64,000 nt of DNA, taken from Fulvitalea axinellae (GTDB taxonomy: Bacteria; Bacteroidota; Bacteroidia; Cytophagales; Cyclobacteriaceae). The notes beneath the pieces are model-generated. The model was not told the DNA's origin. It ran no database searches and worked only from the letters and a program-made list of their open reading frames with translations. Below are positions 56,584 through 64,000 of the stretch, piece by piece; position 1 is the stretch's first letter; every line of letters starts with the position of its first letter. Both the position numbers and the translations under genes were made by a program. The stretch spans positions 3,390,010 to 3,454,009 of the forward strand of contig NZ_AP025314.1 of the NCBI RefSeq assembly GCF_036492835.1, read 5' to 3'.

Positions 56584-57729
56584 TCACTTGATGGCTTTGA
56601 CTTCTACGCCCGGCGTAGCCTGACGGTAACCTTCCACGATTACCTGATCACCGTTGACAAGCCCTTTAGACAACAGGGTTTTCCCTTTGTAATCGCTGGC
56701 CACTTCAACTCTGCGTTTGCGAGCCACGTTTTTGCCTTTTTCCTTAGCCACCACGTATATATAGTCGCCTTTGTTGTCCTTCTGCACCACGCGGGTAGGC
56801 ACAACAAATCCGCCTTCCACGTTAAGGTCCGTCAGGTTCATGATAGCGGTAAGGTTAGGCCTCAACTCACTATTTCCGTCAGGCAAACGCGTTTCCAAAA
56901 CGAAAGTTCGCCCAGTTGGGTCGATCACTTTTCCTACTGCGGAAATCTTCGTGTCAAGCGACGCTTCCAAAGCGGGGAATTTCAACATCACAGACTCACC
57001 TTCCTTAAACTTCCCGACATATTGCTCCGAAACTTCGCCTTCCACATACATGTCACGAAGACTGATCAAACGGAAAGCCGGAGTGCCGGAAGCCATCATT
57101 TGGCCTTTTCTCACGTAAACTTTGTCTACAGTACCGGCAAACGGCGCACGGATTTGGGTAAAAGAAAGCTGGGTTTTCAAAGTTCCCAATTTCGCTTCCA
57201 GTGATTCGAAATTGTTTTTCGCTTCCAAATATTGGATTTCGCTTCCGATATTCTGGTCCCAAAGCGCTTTTCTCTTCTCGTACACCTTCTTGGCCAGCTC
57301 CATTTGCGTCTCCACTTCAGAAATCTGGTTACGGATGGCGCGGGAATCTATACGGCCAAGCAATTGGCCTTGTGAAACTTTCTGCCCCTCGATCACGCCC
57401 AAACTCTCCAGACGCCCCATGGACTCGGATGAAACATCCACGTTTTTACGCGACTTCACTGTACCGCGCACTTCAATCTTATGCTGGAATCCCGTTGGGT
57501 TAACGGTCATGAGCTCCACCAAAAGCTCGTTTTTCTTAGTCTCGCCCCTCCATGTCGGATCGAGCGTATCAAGCGCGGCCTCAATAGACTTGAGTTCCTC
57601 CTTGATAGTTTTCATCGCCTGAGTTTTCTCTTTCCACTCGGCTTTTTTCTTCGACACGTCGTCGCTTTGGCAAGCCATGAAGCTCACAGCCACCGCCAAC
57701 AACACGGAACGATAAAATATTTTTTTCAT
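56584..57729 (-). CDS. RND periplasmic adaptor (membrane fusion) lipoprotein
   Basis: A 381-residue MFP with a lipoprotein signal (LLAVAVSFMACQSDD, Cys about 20). A coiled region (KKAEWKEKTQAMKTIKEELK) comes first, then the biotinyl-lipoyl-like halves IDSRAIRNQISEVETQMELA and FTQIRAPFAGTVDKVYVRKG around an alpha-helical hairpin, then beta-barrel and membrane-proximal domains (RDMYVEGEVSEQYVGKF; RVVQKDNKGDYIYVVAKEKG). It links the inner-membrane RND pump to the TolC-like channel. It sits between those two genes, 46 bases from each. Confidence 0.95.
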   Translation of the reverse strand: MKKIFYRSVLLAVAVSFMACQSDDVSKKKAEWKEKTQAMKTIKEELKSIEAALDTLDPTWRGETKKNELLVELMTVNPTGFQHKIEVRGTVKSRKNVDVSSESMGRLESLGVIEGQKVSQGQLLGRIDSRAIRNQISEVETQMELAKKVYEKRKALWDQNIGSEIQYLEAKNNFESLEAKLGTLKTQLSFTQIRAPFAGTVDKVYVRKGQMMASGTPAFRLISLRDMYVEGEVSEQYVGKFKEGESVMLKFPALEASLDTKISAVGKVIDPTGRTFVLETRLPDGNSELRPNLTAIMNLTDLNVEGGFVVPTRVVQKDNKGDYIYVVAKEKGKNVARKRRVEVASDYKGKTLLSKGLVNGDQVIVEGYRQATPGVEVKAIK

Positions 57730-57775
57730 CTGAATTGAAGGTTTCTTTTCCTAAGTCTAATATCGTCTGGGGGTA

Positions 57776-59140
57776 TCAGGGAGCGCCGTAAAGACTTCCC
57801 GTTGCTTTGGCCAAGGCCACTTTAGCTACCAAGGCGTCATACAAAGCCGTGAAGTAGTTAGTCTGCGCTTCGGTTAGCGAGTTGTCGGCGTCCACAAGCT
57901 CTTGGTTTGAGCCTATGCCTTCCTGAAACTTCATCTTCGTCACACGAAACACCTCGTTCGCCAACTCACGGTTCTGCTCTTGTACCTGAAGCATATCCAA
58001 AGCGGTTTTCAGGTCATTCAGCGCCTGCGAATACTCGACGTTAAAGCTTTGTCTCAACATCTTGCGCTGTTGCTCGTATTTGAGCTTCTCCATTCTGGCT
58101 TGACGGATTTTGTAATGTTTTGACAAACCGTCAAAAATCGGAACGTTAACCCTTAGCCCCACCAATGAATAGTCTAACCAACCTTGTTTGAAGTTGAAAA
58201 ACTCGCTGGTTTGGTCGGCGTTAGTATTGTAACCCACTGAGCCGATGAAGCTCAGCGTAGGCAGGTACTGAACCTGATATTGCCTGATATTAAGCTTTGC
58301 CAGCTTAATATTGACATCCAGAAGTTGCTTCTCAATCCTGTTGTCAAAATTGCCTTGCGAACCGGAAGGAAGGGTCAAGTCATAGTCTTCCAACCTTTCG
58401 ACCAAGGCCAAGTCTCCGTCCAACGGATATCCCATCTGGAATTTCAGCGCCAACTGACTGAGACTATGCACTCTGACAAACTGGTCGCGCTGAGCTTTTA
58501 CGTTATTGTAATTGACCCGGATTCTGTCCACGTCAATTTTTTCGGCAAAGCCCTGCTTCCACATATGGTCCGTCTCATTGAGCAATTTCTCCAGTCGCTC
58601 AAGGTTAGAGTCGAAAAGCGTTTTGCGCTTTCCGTTCACCAACACTAGGAAGTAAGCCCTTTTGACGGCGTCAACCCTGTCAATTTTGGTTTTGACAGAT
58701 TGCCTCTTGGCCAATTCCTGATAAGTGCTCGAAGCCTGAAGGCCCACGATATAGGACCCGTCAAAGAGCAACTGCGACAGTTCCGCACCCAGCGCCCCGT
58801 CGAACTTGGTTCCGAAAGCGAATTCAAGCATTTCGCCCGCGTTCGGATCGTAGAACGGAGAGCCCTCAACGTTCGGCATCTGCGTTTTCCGCAAACTCAG
58901 GTTGTTGTTCCAAGTCGCCTGCGCGTTGATTTGAGGCAAACCAATGGCGCGCGTCTCCCCCACTTTCGCCTTGGCAATCCTCACATCCACATCGGCGTTC
59001 TGAACTTCCGCGTGGTGTTTTAGCGCATAATCGACGCATTGTTGCAGGGTCATCTTATCCTGCGCCAGAGCACTTCCGCCAAGGAAGACTCCCAAGCTCA
59101 ATGCCGCAGCAAAAGATAGCAAGCGTTTTTTTACGTTCAT
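57776..59140 (-). CDS. tolC: TolC-family outer-membrane efflux protein
   Basis: A 454-residue outer-membrane channel with a signal (LLSFAAALSLGVFLGGSALAQ). TolC-family repeats are present: MTLQQCVDYALKHHAEVQNA at the start and LKTALDMLQVQEQNRELANE before the second half. The C-terminus has QTNYFTALYDALVAKVALAK. It forms the exit duct of the RND complex. Its ATG overlaps the stop of the tetR gene by four bases, so the regulator and the duct are translationally coupled. Confidence 0.95.
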   Translation of the reverse strand: MNVKKRLLSFAAALSLGVFLGGSALAQDKMTLQQCVDYALKHHAEVQNADVDVRIAKAKVGETRAIGLPQINAQATWNNNLSLRKTQMPNVEGSPFYDPNAGEMLEFAFGTKFDGALGAELSQLLFDGSYIVGLQASSTYQELAKRQSVKTKIDRVDAVKRAYFLVLVNGKRKTLFDSNLERLEKLLNETDHMWKQGFAEKIDVDRIRVNYNNVKAQRDQFVRVHSLSQLALKFQMGYPLDGDLALVERLEDYDLTLPSGSQGNFDNRIEKQLLDVNIKLAKLNIRQYQVQYLPTLSFIGSVGYNTNADQTSEFFNFKQGWLDYSLVGLRVNVPIFDGLSKHYKIRQARMEKLKYEQQRKMLRQSFNVEYSQALNDLKTALDMLQVQEQNRELANEVFRVTKMKFQEGIGSNQELVDADNSLTEAQTNYFTALYDALVAKVALAKATGSLYGAP

Positions 59141-59745
59141 TTTAGTCCCTCTTTATTGTATTTCTCTAGCAACACTCTGCCCTTCTCCGTTACAAGCCCG
59201 TGGATATAATGCGACAAAAATTGCATCTGTACATCCTGGACGGAAAATTTGACAGGGTCGATAACTTCGACATCAAAACTCATTTCAATCTCTTTGTGCA
59301 ACAGAAGGGCTAGCGTTACAGAATCTACCTCCTCACGGAAAAGACCTTCCTCCTTGCCCCAATCCAAGACCTTGGACATTTTCTCTACATATTCGTCCTG
59401 AAAGCTCATCAACTCTTCCCAAAGCTGATGGTAATACCTTTGCAGGTCCGAAATCATCACCGGGTTGATTCGGCTAAAGCGTTCTTTAATATCATTGGCC
59501 AACAAGGCCATCAACTGCACGGCGTCGCTGGATTTGTCGAAAAGGTAGTCGATCTGACACTTGTCCTCCTCGATGTAAAGCGTCATGGCCTCCATGATCA
59601 GCTTCTCCTTTGTCGAAAACAGTTCGTACAAAGTCTTCTTGGAAATCGCCAGACTTCCCGCCACCTGATCCATAGTCACAGATCTGAGCCCGAAACGCAA
59701 GTACAGCTCTGCCGCCGCCCTCACAATCCGCATTTTGGTATCCAT
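59137..59745 (-). CDS. TetR-family repressor of the efflux operon
   Basis: A 202-residue regulator. The N-terminal HTH (about 10-55) reads AELYLRFGLRSVTMDQVAGS, AISKKTLYELFSTKEKLIMEAM. The rest is the helical ligand-binding domain, with no family detail beyond TetR. As the first gene of the operon it most likely represses its own transcription and the pump (inference). An inverted repeat at 59854-59882 upstream is a possible operator, but it lies about 110 bases from the start. Confidence 0.92.
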   Translation of the reverse strand: MDTKMRIVRAAAELYLRFGLRSVTMDQVAGSLAISKKTLYELFSTKEKLIMEAMTLYIEEDKCQIDYLFDKSSDAVQLMALLANDIKERFSRINPVMISDLQRYYHQLWEELMSFQDEYVEKMSKVLDWGKEEGLFREEVDSVTLALLLHKEIEMSFDVEVIDPVKFSVQDVQMQFLSHYIHGLVTEKGRVLLEKYNKEGLK

Positions 59746-60123
59746 ATATCTTTGATAATGTATGTCCGTATCCCGTCAATCAGCGAGCTTTCACAACCCA
59801 TAAGATTAGCCCAAAACAACTTGGGCAAAACGGGAATGACAGCCTTGAAACTCGGAAAACTTTACTCGTTTCTAAAGTTTCCCAACCCTAAGCACTAACG
59901 CTACATCTTGTTGAATGTTGTGATATTTTTCCAAAACCTCGAAAACTCTCCCCGTTTCCAAAGTTTTTACCAGAAATAATCCGAAGCCGAAAACAAGACT
60001 TCGTCGAATAGATAAATGGCCTTGACACAAAAAAGCCTCCGCAAAGAAACTGTCGATTTATTTATTAAACAAACTTCCCGGGAATTTATTTCACCAAACT
60101 AAGCATTTGTCTATTTTAGGCGC
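59746..60123. other. Divergent intergenic region with candidate operator
   Basis: This 378-base gap separates the efflux operon (minus) from the alpha/beta hydrolase (plus). An inverted repeat GGAAAACTTTA/TAAAGTTTCC spans 59854-59882 with one extra base in the left arm, and a related fragment (TTTCCAAAGTTTTT) lies near 59960. These could be repressor sites. No TAnnTTTG box is clear on either strand. Confidence 0.4.
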
Positions 60124-60918
60124 ATGTACGTAAACGGAACAATCCAAGAGCGCCCCTTCCAATTGGCTTATGAAGCGTACGGAAAAGGACCGTCCACACT
60201 AATCACTTTCCATGGTTACGGACAATTTCCGGAAGTGTTCAGGAATTTTGAAAAAATTTACCCGGACACACGCGTTTTATCCGTTTGGCTGTTTCACCAC
60301 GGCACATCGAAAACACCCCTCGCCCCACCGGTCTCAGAAAACGAATGGATCGAGATGTTCCAAAAGCTACTATCACAGGAAAAAGTAGGCCAGTTCAGCC
60401 TCTTGGCGTTCAGCATCGGTTGCCGACTTGCTTTTTCCATTCTTCACAAAATACCCGAAAGAATAGAAAAGGCGACATTTCTCGCTCCTGACGGGATATT
60501 AAAATCCTTCACGTATTCTCTCGCCTGCAGAACTTCAGTCGGAAAACTCTTATTCAAATCGCTAACGGGCGATTCGGATATACTTCCGAGACTTATTCAG
60601 GCCATTTCCAAAACCGGGGCGCTCCCCCGAACTTTGACACGCTTCGCATTATCCCAAATAACGACCTCCGCCCAGCGCAAAAAACTATACCGCACATGGA
60701 TCTCGCTCAGCCGTATCTTTCTCTCGAAAAAGGCTCTCGAAAGCGCTTTGGCCCATCCTGGGGTCGGCATAATTTTGGCGAGTAGAGACAATGTGATACC
60801 CGAGTCAAAAATCAGGGCCAGAATCCCCAGCAACGTCACCGTACGAACTTTACCCTGCGGACACACTAACTTAATACAGACATATGAAAAAGAGGTGAAA
60901 CAGAACGTCCGCCGTTAA
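60124..60918 (+). CDS. Alpha/beta-hydrolase-fold protein
   Basis: A 264-residue cytoplasmic protein. STLITFHGYGQFPEVFRNF provides the oxyanion HG motif. The nucleophile elbow is LLAFSIGCRLAFSI, with the Ser in A-F-S-I-G rather than a strict GxSxG. TFLAPDGIL follows. An Asp in ILASRDNVIPESKI and the His in LPCGHTNLIQT complete a plausible triad. It is a single-domain hydrolase with a helical lid (about 130-190). Substrate unknown. It stands alone, divergent from the efflux operon. Confidence 0.88.
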   Translation: MYVNGTIQERPFQLAYEAYGKGPSTLITFHGYGQFPEVFRNFEKIYPDTRVLSVWLFHHGTSKTPLAPPVSENEWIEMFQKLLSQEKVGQFSLLAFSIGCRLAFSILHKIPERIEKATFLAPDGILKSFTYSLACRTSVGKLLFKSLTGDSDILPRLIQAISKTGALPRTLTRFALSQITTSAQRKKLYRTWISLSRIFLSKKALESALAHPGVGIILASRDNVIPESKIRARIPSNVTVRTLPCGHTNLIQTYEKEVKQNVRR

Positions 60919-60959
60919 GGTTTTGAAAACCTAAGGATGCTTTTACAAAAAAGATTTCA

Positions 60960-60967
60960 TACCTTTG
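60960..60967 (+). promoter_or_regulatory. -7 box upstream of a tRNA-like RNA
   Basis: TACCTTTG is a perfect TAnnTTTG match. No TTTG is seen 19-21 bases upstream, although that stretch is T-rich. Transcription would start near 60975 and run through the tRNA-like sequence at 61067. Confidence 0.45.
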
Positions 60968-61066
60968 CGCACGAATTCCGACTTGGAAAAACACCAAAGT
61001 GAGACACAAAAAAGATACGTTTATACAATCTTACTCTTCGCCCGAGATACAACCGGCGCGAGAAGA

Positions 61067-61130
61067 CATCCGGGCGCTGTCGGAGCGCTCCGAAATTCTG
61101 GCTTCACGGGTTCGATTCCCGTACGGATGA
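61067..61130 (+). ncRNA. tRNA-like RNA or tRNA remnant without a proper anticodon arm
   Basis: A strong T-arm, ACGGG-TTCGATT-CCCGT (61106-61122), is followed by CGGATG and an A. Six bases, CATCCG (61067-61072), pair with CGGATG (61124-61129). A hairpin GCGCT-GTCGG-AGCGC follows in the position of a D-arm. Only about 64 bases lie between acceptor ends, and no 5-bp anticodon stem with a 7-base loop can be drawn. CCA is not encoded. It may be a decayed tRNA, or the tRNA-like part of an unusual small RNA. It sits between a -7 box and a terminator. A reading frame through the same bases ends in FPYG and is a second possibility. Confidence 0.35.
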
Positions 61131-61136
61131 CAATAT

Positions 61137-61180
61137 AATACCCGTCAAGGTCGATATGACTTTGGCGGGTATTTGTTTTA
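61137..61180 (+). terminator. Terminator after the tRNA-like RNA
   Basis: AATACCCGTCAA (61137-61148) pairs with TTGGCGGGTATT (61162-61173) with one G-U pair, followed by TGTTTT. It lies directly before prs. Confidence 0.7.
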
Positions 61181-61211
61181 TGGGATAATCCTAAGTACAC
61201 CAAACTCAATT

Positions 61212-62153
61212 ATGTCTGCTGTAAAAATATTTTCAGGCACCAACTCGCAATATCTGGCCGAGGAAATCGCGCACTGTTACGGAACTACTTTGGGCAACGT
61301 AGAAATCCAAAAGTTTAGCGATGGGGAAATCAACCCGATTTTCCACGACTCAGTCCGCGGTTGCGACGTTTATCTTGTCCAGGCTACCTTCGCACCTGCC
61401 GACAACCTGATGGAACTTCTCCTGATGGTAGACGCTTGTAAAAGGGCCAGCGCAAAGCACATTACGGTTGTGATACCTTACTTCGGCTACGCTCGCCAAG
61501 ACCGCAAAGACAAGCCTCGTGTTCCGATCGGAGCCAAGCTGACCGCCAATATTATTATGGCAGCCGGAGCCGACCGCATGATGACTTGCGACTTGCACGC
61601 TGGACAGATCCAAGGTTTCTTTGATATTCCAGTAGACCACATGGACGGTTCGTACATTTTTATTCCTTACTTGAGAAATCTTAAGCTGGAAAATATTATC
61701 TTTGCGTCCCCTGACGTGGGAGGTACGAAGCGGGCCCGTAATTTTGCCCAGTTCTTTAACGCCGACATGGTAATTTGCGACAAACATCGTAAACGCGCCA
61801 ACGAGGTGGCTTCCATGCAGGTAATCGGTGACGTAACGGACAAGGATGTTATCCTTGTGGACGACATCATCGACACTGGCGGAACGCTCTGCAAAGCGGC
61901 TTCTATTTTGAAAGAAAAAGGAGCCAAGAGCGTAAGAGCCGTGTGTACTCACCCGGTACTTTCGGGTAACGCTTACGAAAACATTGAGGCTTCGGAGTTG
62001 GAAGAGTTGATCGTAACCGACACTATTCCGCTTAGAAAAGAGACTACGAAGATCAAAGCGCTTTCAGTTGGCGAACTGTTTGCAAAAGCGATCCGCAAGT
62101 TGCATGACAACGAGTCTATCAGCTCGCTGTTCATCAAAGGCGGCGGTCGTTAA
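61212..62153 (+). CDS. prs: Ribose-phosphate pyrophosphokinase
   Basis: The ATG at 61212 (MSAVKIFSGTNSQYLAEEIA) gives 313 residues, the usual length; an upstream frame crosses the terminator. Family motifs are complete: EIQKFSDGEINPIFHDSVRG, TVVIPYFGYARQDRKDKPRV, TCDLHAGQIQGFFDIPVDHM and the PRPP loop VILVDDIIDTGGTLCKAA. The enzyme makes PRPP from ribose-5-phosphate and ATP for nucleotide, His and Trp synthesis. It is followed by the L25 and pth genes, an order common in bacteria. Confidence 0.97.
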   Translation: MSAVKIFSGTNSQYLAEEIAHCYGTTLGNVEIQKFSDGEINPIFHDSVRGCDVYLVQATFAPADNLMELLLMVDACKRASAKHITVVIPYFGYARQDRKDKPRVPIGAKLTANIIMAAGADRMMTCDLHAGQIQGFFDIPVDHMDGSYIFIPYLRNLKLENIIFASPDVGGTKRARNFAQFFNADMVICDKHRKRANEVASMQVIGDVTDKDVILVDDIIDTGGTLCKAASILKEKGAKSVRAVCTHPVLSGNAYENIEASELEELIVTDTIPLRKETTKIKALSVGELFAKAIRKLHDNESISSLFIKGGGR

Positions 62154-62236
62154 TCACTGGCAGGCACAAGACATTAGAATTATATAAGCGGGGATTTTCT
62201 CCGCTTTCTTATTGATATATTTATTATAATACCATT

Positions 62237-62827
62237 ATGGAAACTGTAGAGATTATAGGGTTTAAAAGAGCAAATCTCGGCAAAAAAACAGCTAAAGAAC
62301 TCCGTCGCGAAGCGCAAGTACCTTGCGTATTGTACGGTGGATCAGAGCAAATTCACTTCTCTGCTCCAATGATCTTGTTCCGCGAGCTGATTTACACTCC
62401 AAACGCTTACTTCGTAAACTTGAACATCGAAGGAGCTGAGTACAAAGCTATCCTCCAGGACGCCCAATTCCACCCAGTGAGCGAAATGTTGCTCCACGCT
62501 GACTTCTTGTTGCTCGACGAGACAAAAGTCATCAAGAAAATGGAAATTCCTGTTGAGTTGGTTGGTACTGCTCCTGGCGTATCTGTTGGTGGTAAATTGG
62601 TTACTAACGTTCGTAAACTTTCAGTTAAAGCGTTGCCAGCCAACATGCCTTCAAGCATCAAGGTTGACGTAAGCGCTCTTGAGCTCGGAAAATCTACTCG
62701 TGTAAGCGAGATCGAGACTGAAGGATACGAAATCCTGAACAACCCACAAGTATCTGTAGCTACAGTGTCTATCCCAAGAGCACTGAGAAGCAAGATGAAC
62801 GAAGGTGGCGAAGAGGAAGAAGCGTAA
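62237..62827 (+). CDS. rplY: Ribosomal protein L25 / Ctc, long form
   Basis: A 196-residue protein with the L25 5S-rRNA-binding domain at the N-terminus (IIGFKRANLGKKTAKELRRE, PCVLYGGSEQIHFSAP) and the C-terminal TL5/Ctc beta-domain (MEIPVELVGTAPGVSVGGKL, VRKLSVKALPANMPSSIKVD). The tail is acidic (MNEGGEEEEA). It binds 5S rRNA in the large subunit. Codon use is strongly biased toward a few codons, as expected for a highly expressed gene. It lies between prs and pth. Confidence 0.96.
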   Translation: METVEIIGFKRANLGKKTAKELRREAQVPCVLYGGSEQIHFSAPMILFRELIYTPNAYFVNLNIEGAEYKAILQDAQFHPVSEMLLHADFLLLDETKVIKKMEIPVELVGTAPGVSVGGKLVTNVRKLSVKALPANMPSSIKVDVSALELGKSTRVSEIETEGYEILNNPQVSVATVSIPRALRSKMNEGGEEEEA

Positions 62828-62853
62828 GCGACTCCTTTTTCGAAGACATAAAC

Positions 62854-62884
62854 AAAATCCTACCGTTTACGGTAGGATTTTTCT
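62854..62884 (+). terminator. Terminator after the L25 gene
   Basis: AAATCCTACCG pairs with CGGTAGGATTT around a TTTA loop, followed by TTTCT. Confidence 0.85.
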
Positions 62885-62938
62885 ATTTTCGGCCGAATCT
62901 GGAAAGGAACCCGGTTTCCTTCCGAAAAAGTCATACAA

Positions 62939-63499
62939 ATGAAACACCTTATTGTAGGCCTGGGCAATATCGGGCCGGAGTACGAAGAAACAAGACACAA
63001 CGTCGGTTTTATGACCGTCGACGCCATAGCCAAAGAGAAAGGACTTGAATGGAGCGCGGAAAGGTACGCCTTCAAGTGCGAATACAAATACAAGGGCCGT
63101 TCGATCCACATGATCAAGCCCACCACTTTTATGAACCTCAGCGGAAAAGCCGTTCGCCACTGGATGAGTGTTCTTAAGATCCAGAAATCCAACGTTTTGG
63201 TGATTGTCGACGACTTGGCCATTCCGTTCGGAAAGTTGAGAATGAGGGCGAAAGGCTCCAGCGCCGGTCACAACGGCCTCAAAAATATTGAGCAACTAAC
63301 CGGCGGACAAGACTACGCCCGCTTGCGTTTCGGAATCGGTGACGACTTCAGCAAAGGCAAACAAATCGATTTTGTATTGGGTGAATTCTCCGAGGACGAG
63401 AAAGCGGGACTCCCTTTGCTTATCGACCGTTCGGCAAAAATGATCGACGGTTTCTGCACTGCGGGAATCGCCAGAACCATGAGCCAGTACAACGACTAA
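62939..63499 (+). CDS. pth: Peptidyl-tRNA hydrolase
   Basis: A 186-residue enzyme with the Pth motifs HLIVGLGNIGPEYEETRHNV (N10 and catalytic H20), IKPTTFMNLSG, VIVDDLAIPFGKLRMRAKGS and SAGHNGLKNIE. It releases tRNA from peptidyl-tRNA that has dropped off the ribosome. Full length and motif order are present. Confidence 0.97.
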   Translation: MKHLIVGLGNIGPEYEETRHNVGFMTVDAIAKEKGLEWSAERYAFKCEYKYKGRSIHMIKPTTFMNLSGKAVRHWMSVLKIQKSNVLVIVDDLAIPFGKLRMRAKGSSAGHNGLKNIEQLTGGQDYARLRFGIGDDFSKGKQIDFVLGEFSEDEKAGLPLLIDRSAKMIDGFCTAGIARTMSQYND

Positions 63500-63541
63500 T
63501 TGTGGGAAAAGGAGGTTTTTAGCATCCCTCCTTTATCTCTT

Positions 63542-64000
63542 TTACTCCAACTCATCGCCTAAAACCTGACGCTCTTTACGGTATTGCGACGGCGACATGC
63601 CGTAGATTTGCACAAAGCTCCGGCCGAAAGTGGCGGGCGCATTGAATCCCAACTCGTCAGAAATTTCGCTGATGCGCCAATCGGTACGGATGAGTAACCA
63701 TACGGCTTTTTCCATTCTTTTGGATCGGATCAGTTCCAGTGGCGTCATTCCCGTCAGGGCTTTTACTTTTCTGTAGAGTTGCGCCCGGCTCATCCCCATC
63801 ACTTTTCCCAGATTTTCCACACTGAGCGTTTCATCCGAAAGCCTGTCCCCTATTTCTTTTAAGAGTTTGTCCAGAAAATCTTTGTCTCTGGACACCACAT
63901 CTTCGCCGAGATCTTCCGTATTGAGACTTTCCCTAAAACGGCCCGCTACAGCTTGACGACTGACGGCGTTCCATACTTTCTTCCTTAATTCTTCCGGAGA
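63542..64000 (-). CDS. AraC-type HTH C-terminus of a regulator, cut by the window edge
   Basis: The reverse frame is open from the window end to the stop at 63542, so the visible part is a C-terminus of about 152 residues. It contains an AraC HTH pair: SVENLGKVMGMSRAQLYRKV, KALTGMTPLELIRSKRM, then ISDELGFNAPATFGRSFVQI and YGMSPSQYRKER. The preceding segment (RDKDFLDKLLKEIGDRLSDE) is the linker typical of hybrid two-component or propeller-type regulators in Bacteroidota. Whether a kinase and receiver lie upstream cannot be seen. It resembles the C-terminus of the regulator at 3608-6340 but is a distinct gene. Confidence 0.88.
   Translation of the reverse strand, partial: SPEELRKKVWNAVSRQAVAGRFRESLNTEDLGEDVVSRDKDFLDKLLKEIGDRLSDETLSVENLGKVMGMSRAQLYRKVKALTGMTPLELIRSKRMEKAVWLLIRTDWRISEISDELGFNAPATFGRSFVQIYGMSPSQYRKERQVLGDELE

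Noticed and set aside
61021..61209. Reverse frame with RTGIEPV over the tRNA-like sequence
   Set aside because: It is the antisense of a T-arm-like sequence and matches the same artefact as over real tRNAs.

Overview
The window looks like a chromosomal piece of a marine-type Bacteroidota bacterium (Cytophagales-like). This is inferred from several things seen in the sequence: two-component-propeller and AraC-tailed regulators, an OMP_b-brl-type outer-membrane protein next to a LytS/LytTR pair, a Bat-type von Willebrand gene pair, TonB receptors with an N-terminal carboxypeptidase-regulatory-like domain, TAnnTTTG-type promoters, and many lipoprotein polysaccharide hydrolases. No species can be named from the sequence alone.

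Bases 1-23.8 kb form a glycan-use region. It holds two sulfatases (one cut by the window edge), a GH3 beta-glucosidase, a GH29 alpha-L-fucosidase and two DUF2961/GH172 hydrolases. These are interleaved with three membrane-spanning transcription regulators: one propeller-TM-AraC protein without a kinase, and two LamG-LamG-TM-winged-helix (SARP-like) proteins. The same region carries an OMP_b-brl outer-membrane protein divergent from a LytS/LytTR two-component pair, and a YwqK/MORN lipoprotein. A GH27 alpha-galactosidase lies further on, at 35.1 kb. A sulfated, fucose- and galactose-containing algal glycan is a plausible substrate (inference).

Bases 24.0-27.5 kb are accessory DNA: an IS30-like HTH protein without a transposase catalytic domain, then an AT-richer three-gene cluster (unknown protein, P-loop kinase, Thg1-like 3'-5' RNA polymerase) that looks like an RNA-repair unit, then an unknown charged protein. 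Bases 27.7-30.5 kb carry a small Cys-containing protein and a TonB receptor with the CxxxM/HxM copper site of the OprC/NosA family. metH follows.

Bases 36.5-39.8 kb hold two large divergent genes of unknown role that share an N-terminal leader; one has the motifs of an actin-fragmin-kinase-like/PI-kinase fold. Odd inverted repeats surround this pair. Housekeeping genes follow: CYTH phosphatase, ttcA, a HemY-like oxidase, an AbgT transporter, BatC/BatB, a Ser-Pro-Ser-Pro tRNA cluster with a clear promoter and terminator, an exonuclease-GIY-YIG fusion, a lipid kinase, alkaline phosphatase, a metallophosphoesterase, and a tetR-tolC-MFP-RND efflux operon. The right end has an alpha/beta hydrolase, a tRNA-like RNA with its own promoter box and terminator, prs, the L25 gene, pth, and the HTH end of another regulator cut by the window.

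The best candidates for something undescribed are the paired LamG-TM-SARP-like membrane regulators, the divergent leader-sharing pair at 36.5-39.8 kb, and the unknown gene + kinase + Thg1-like cluster.
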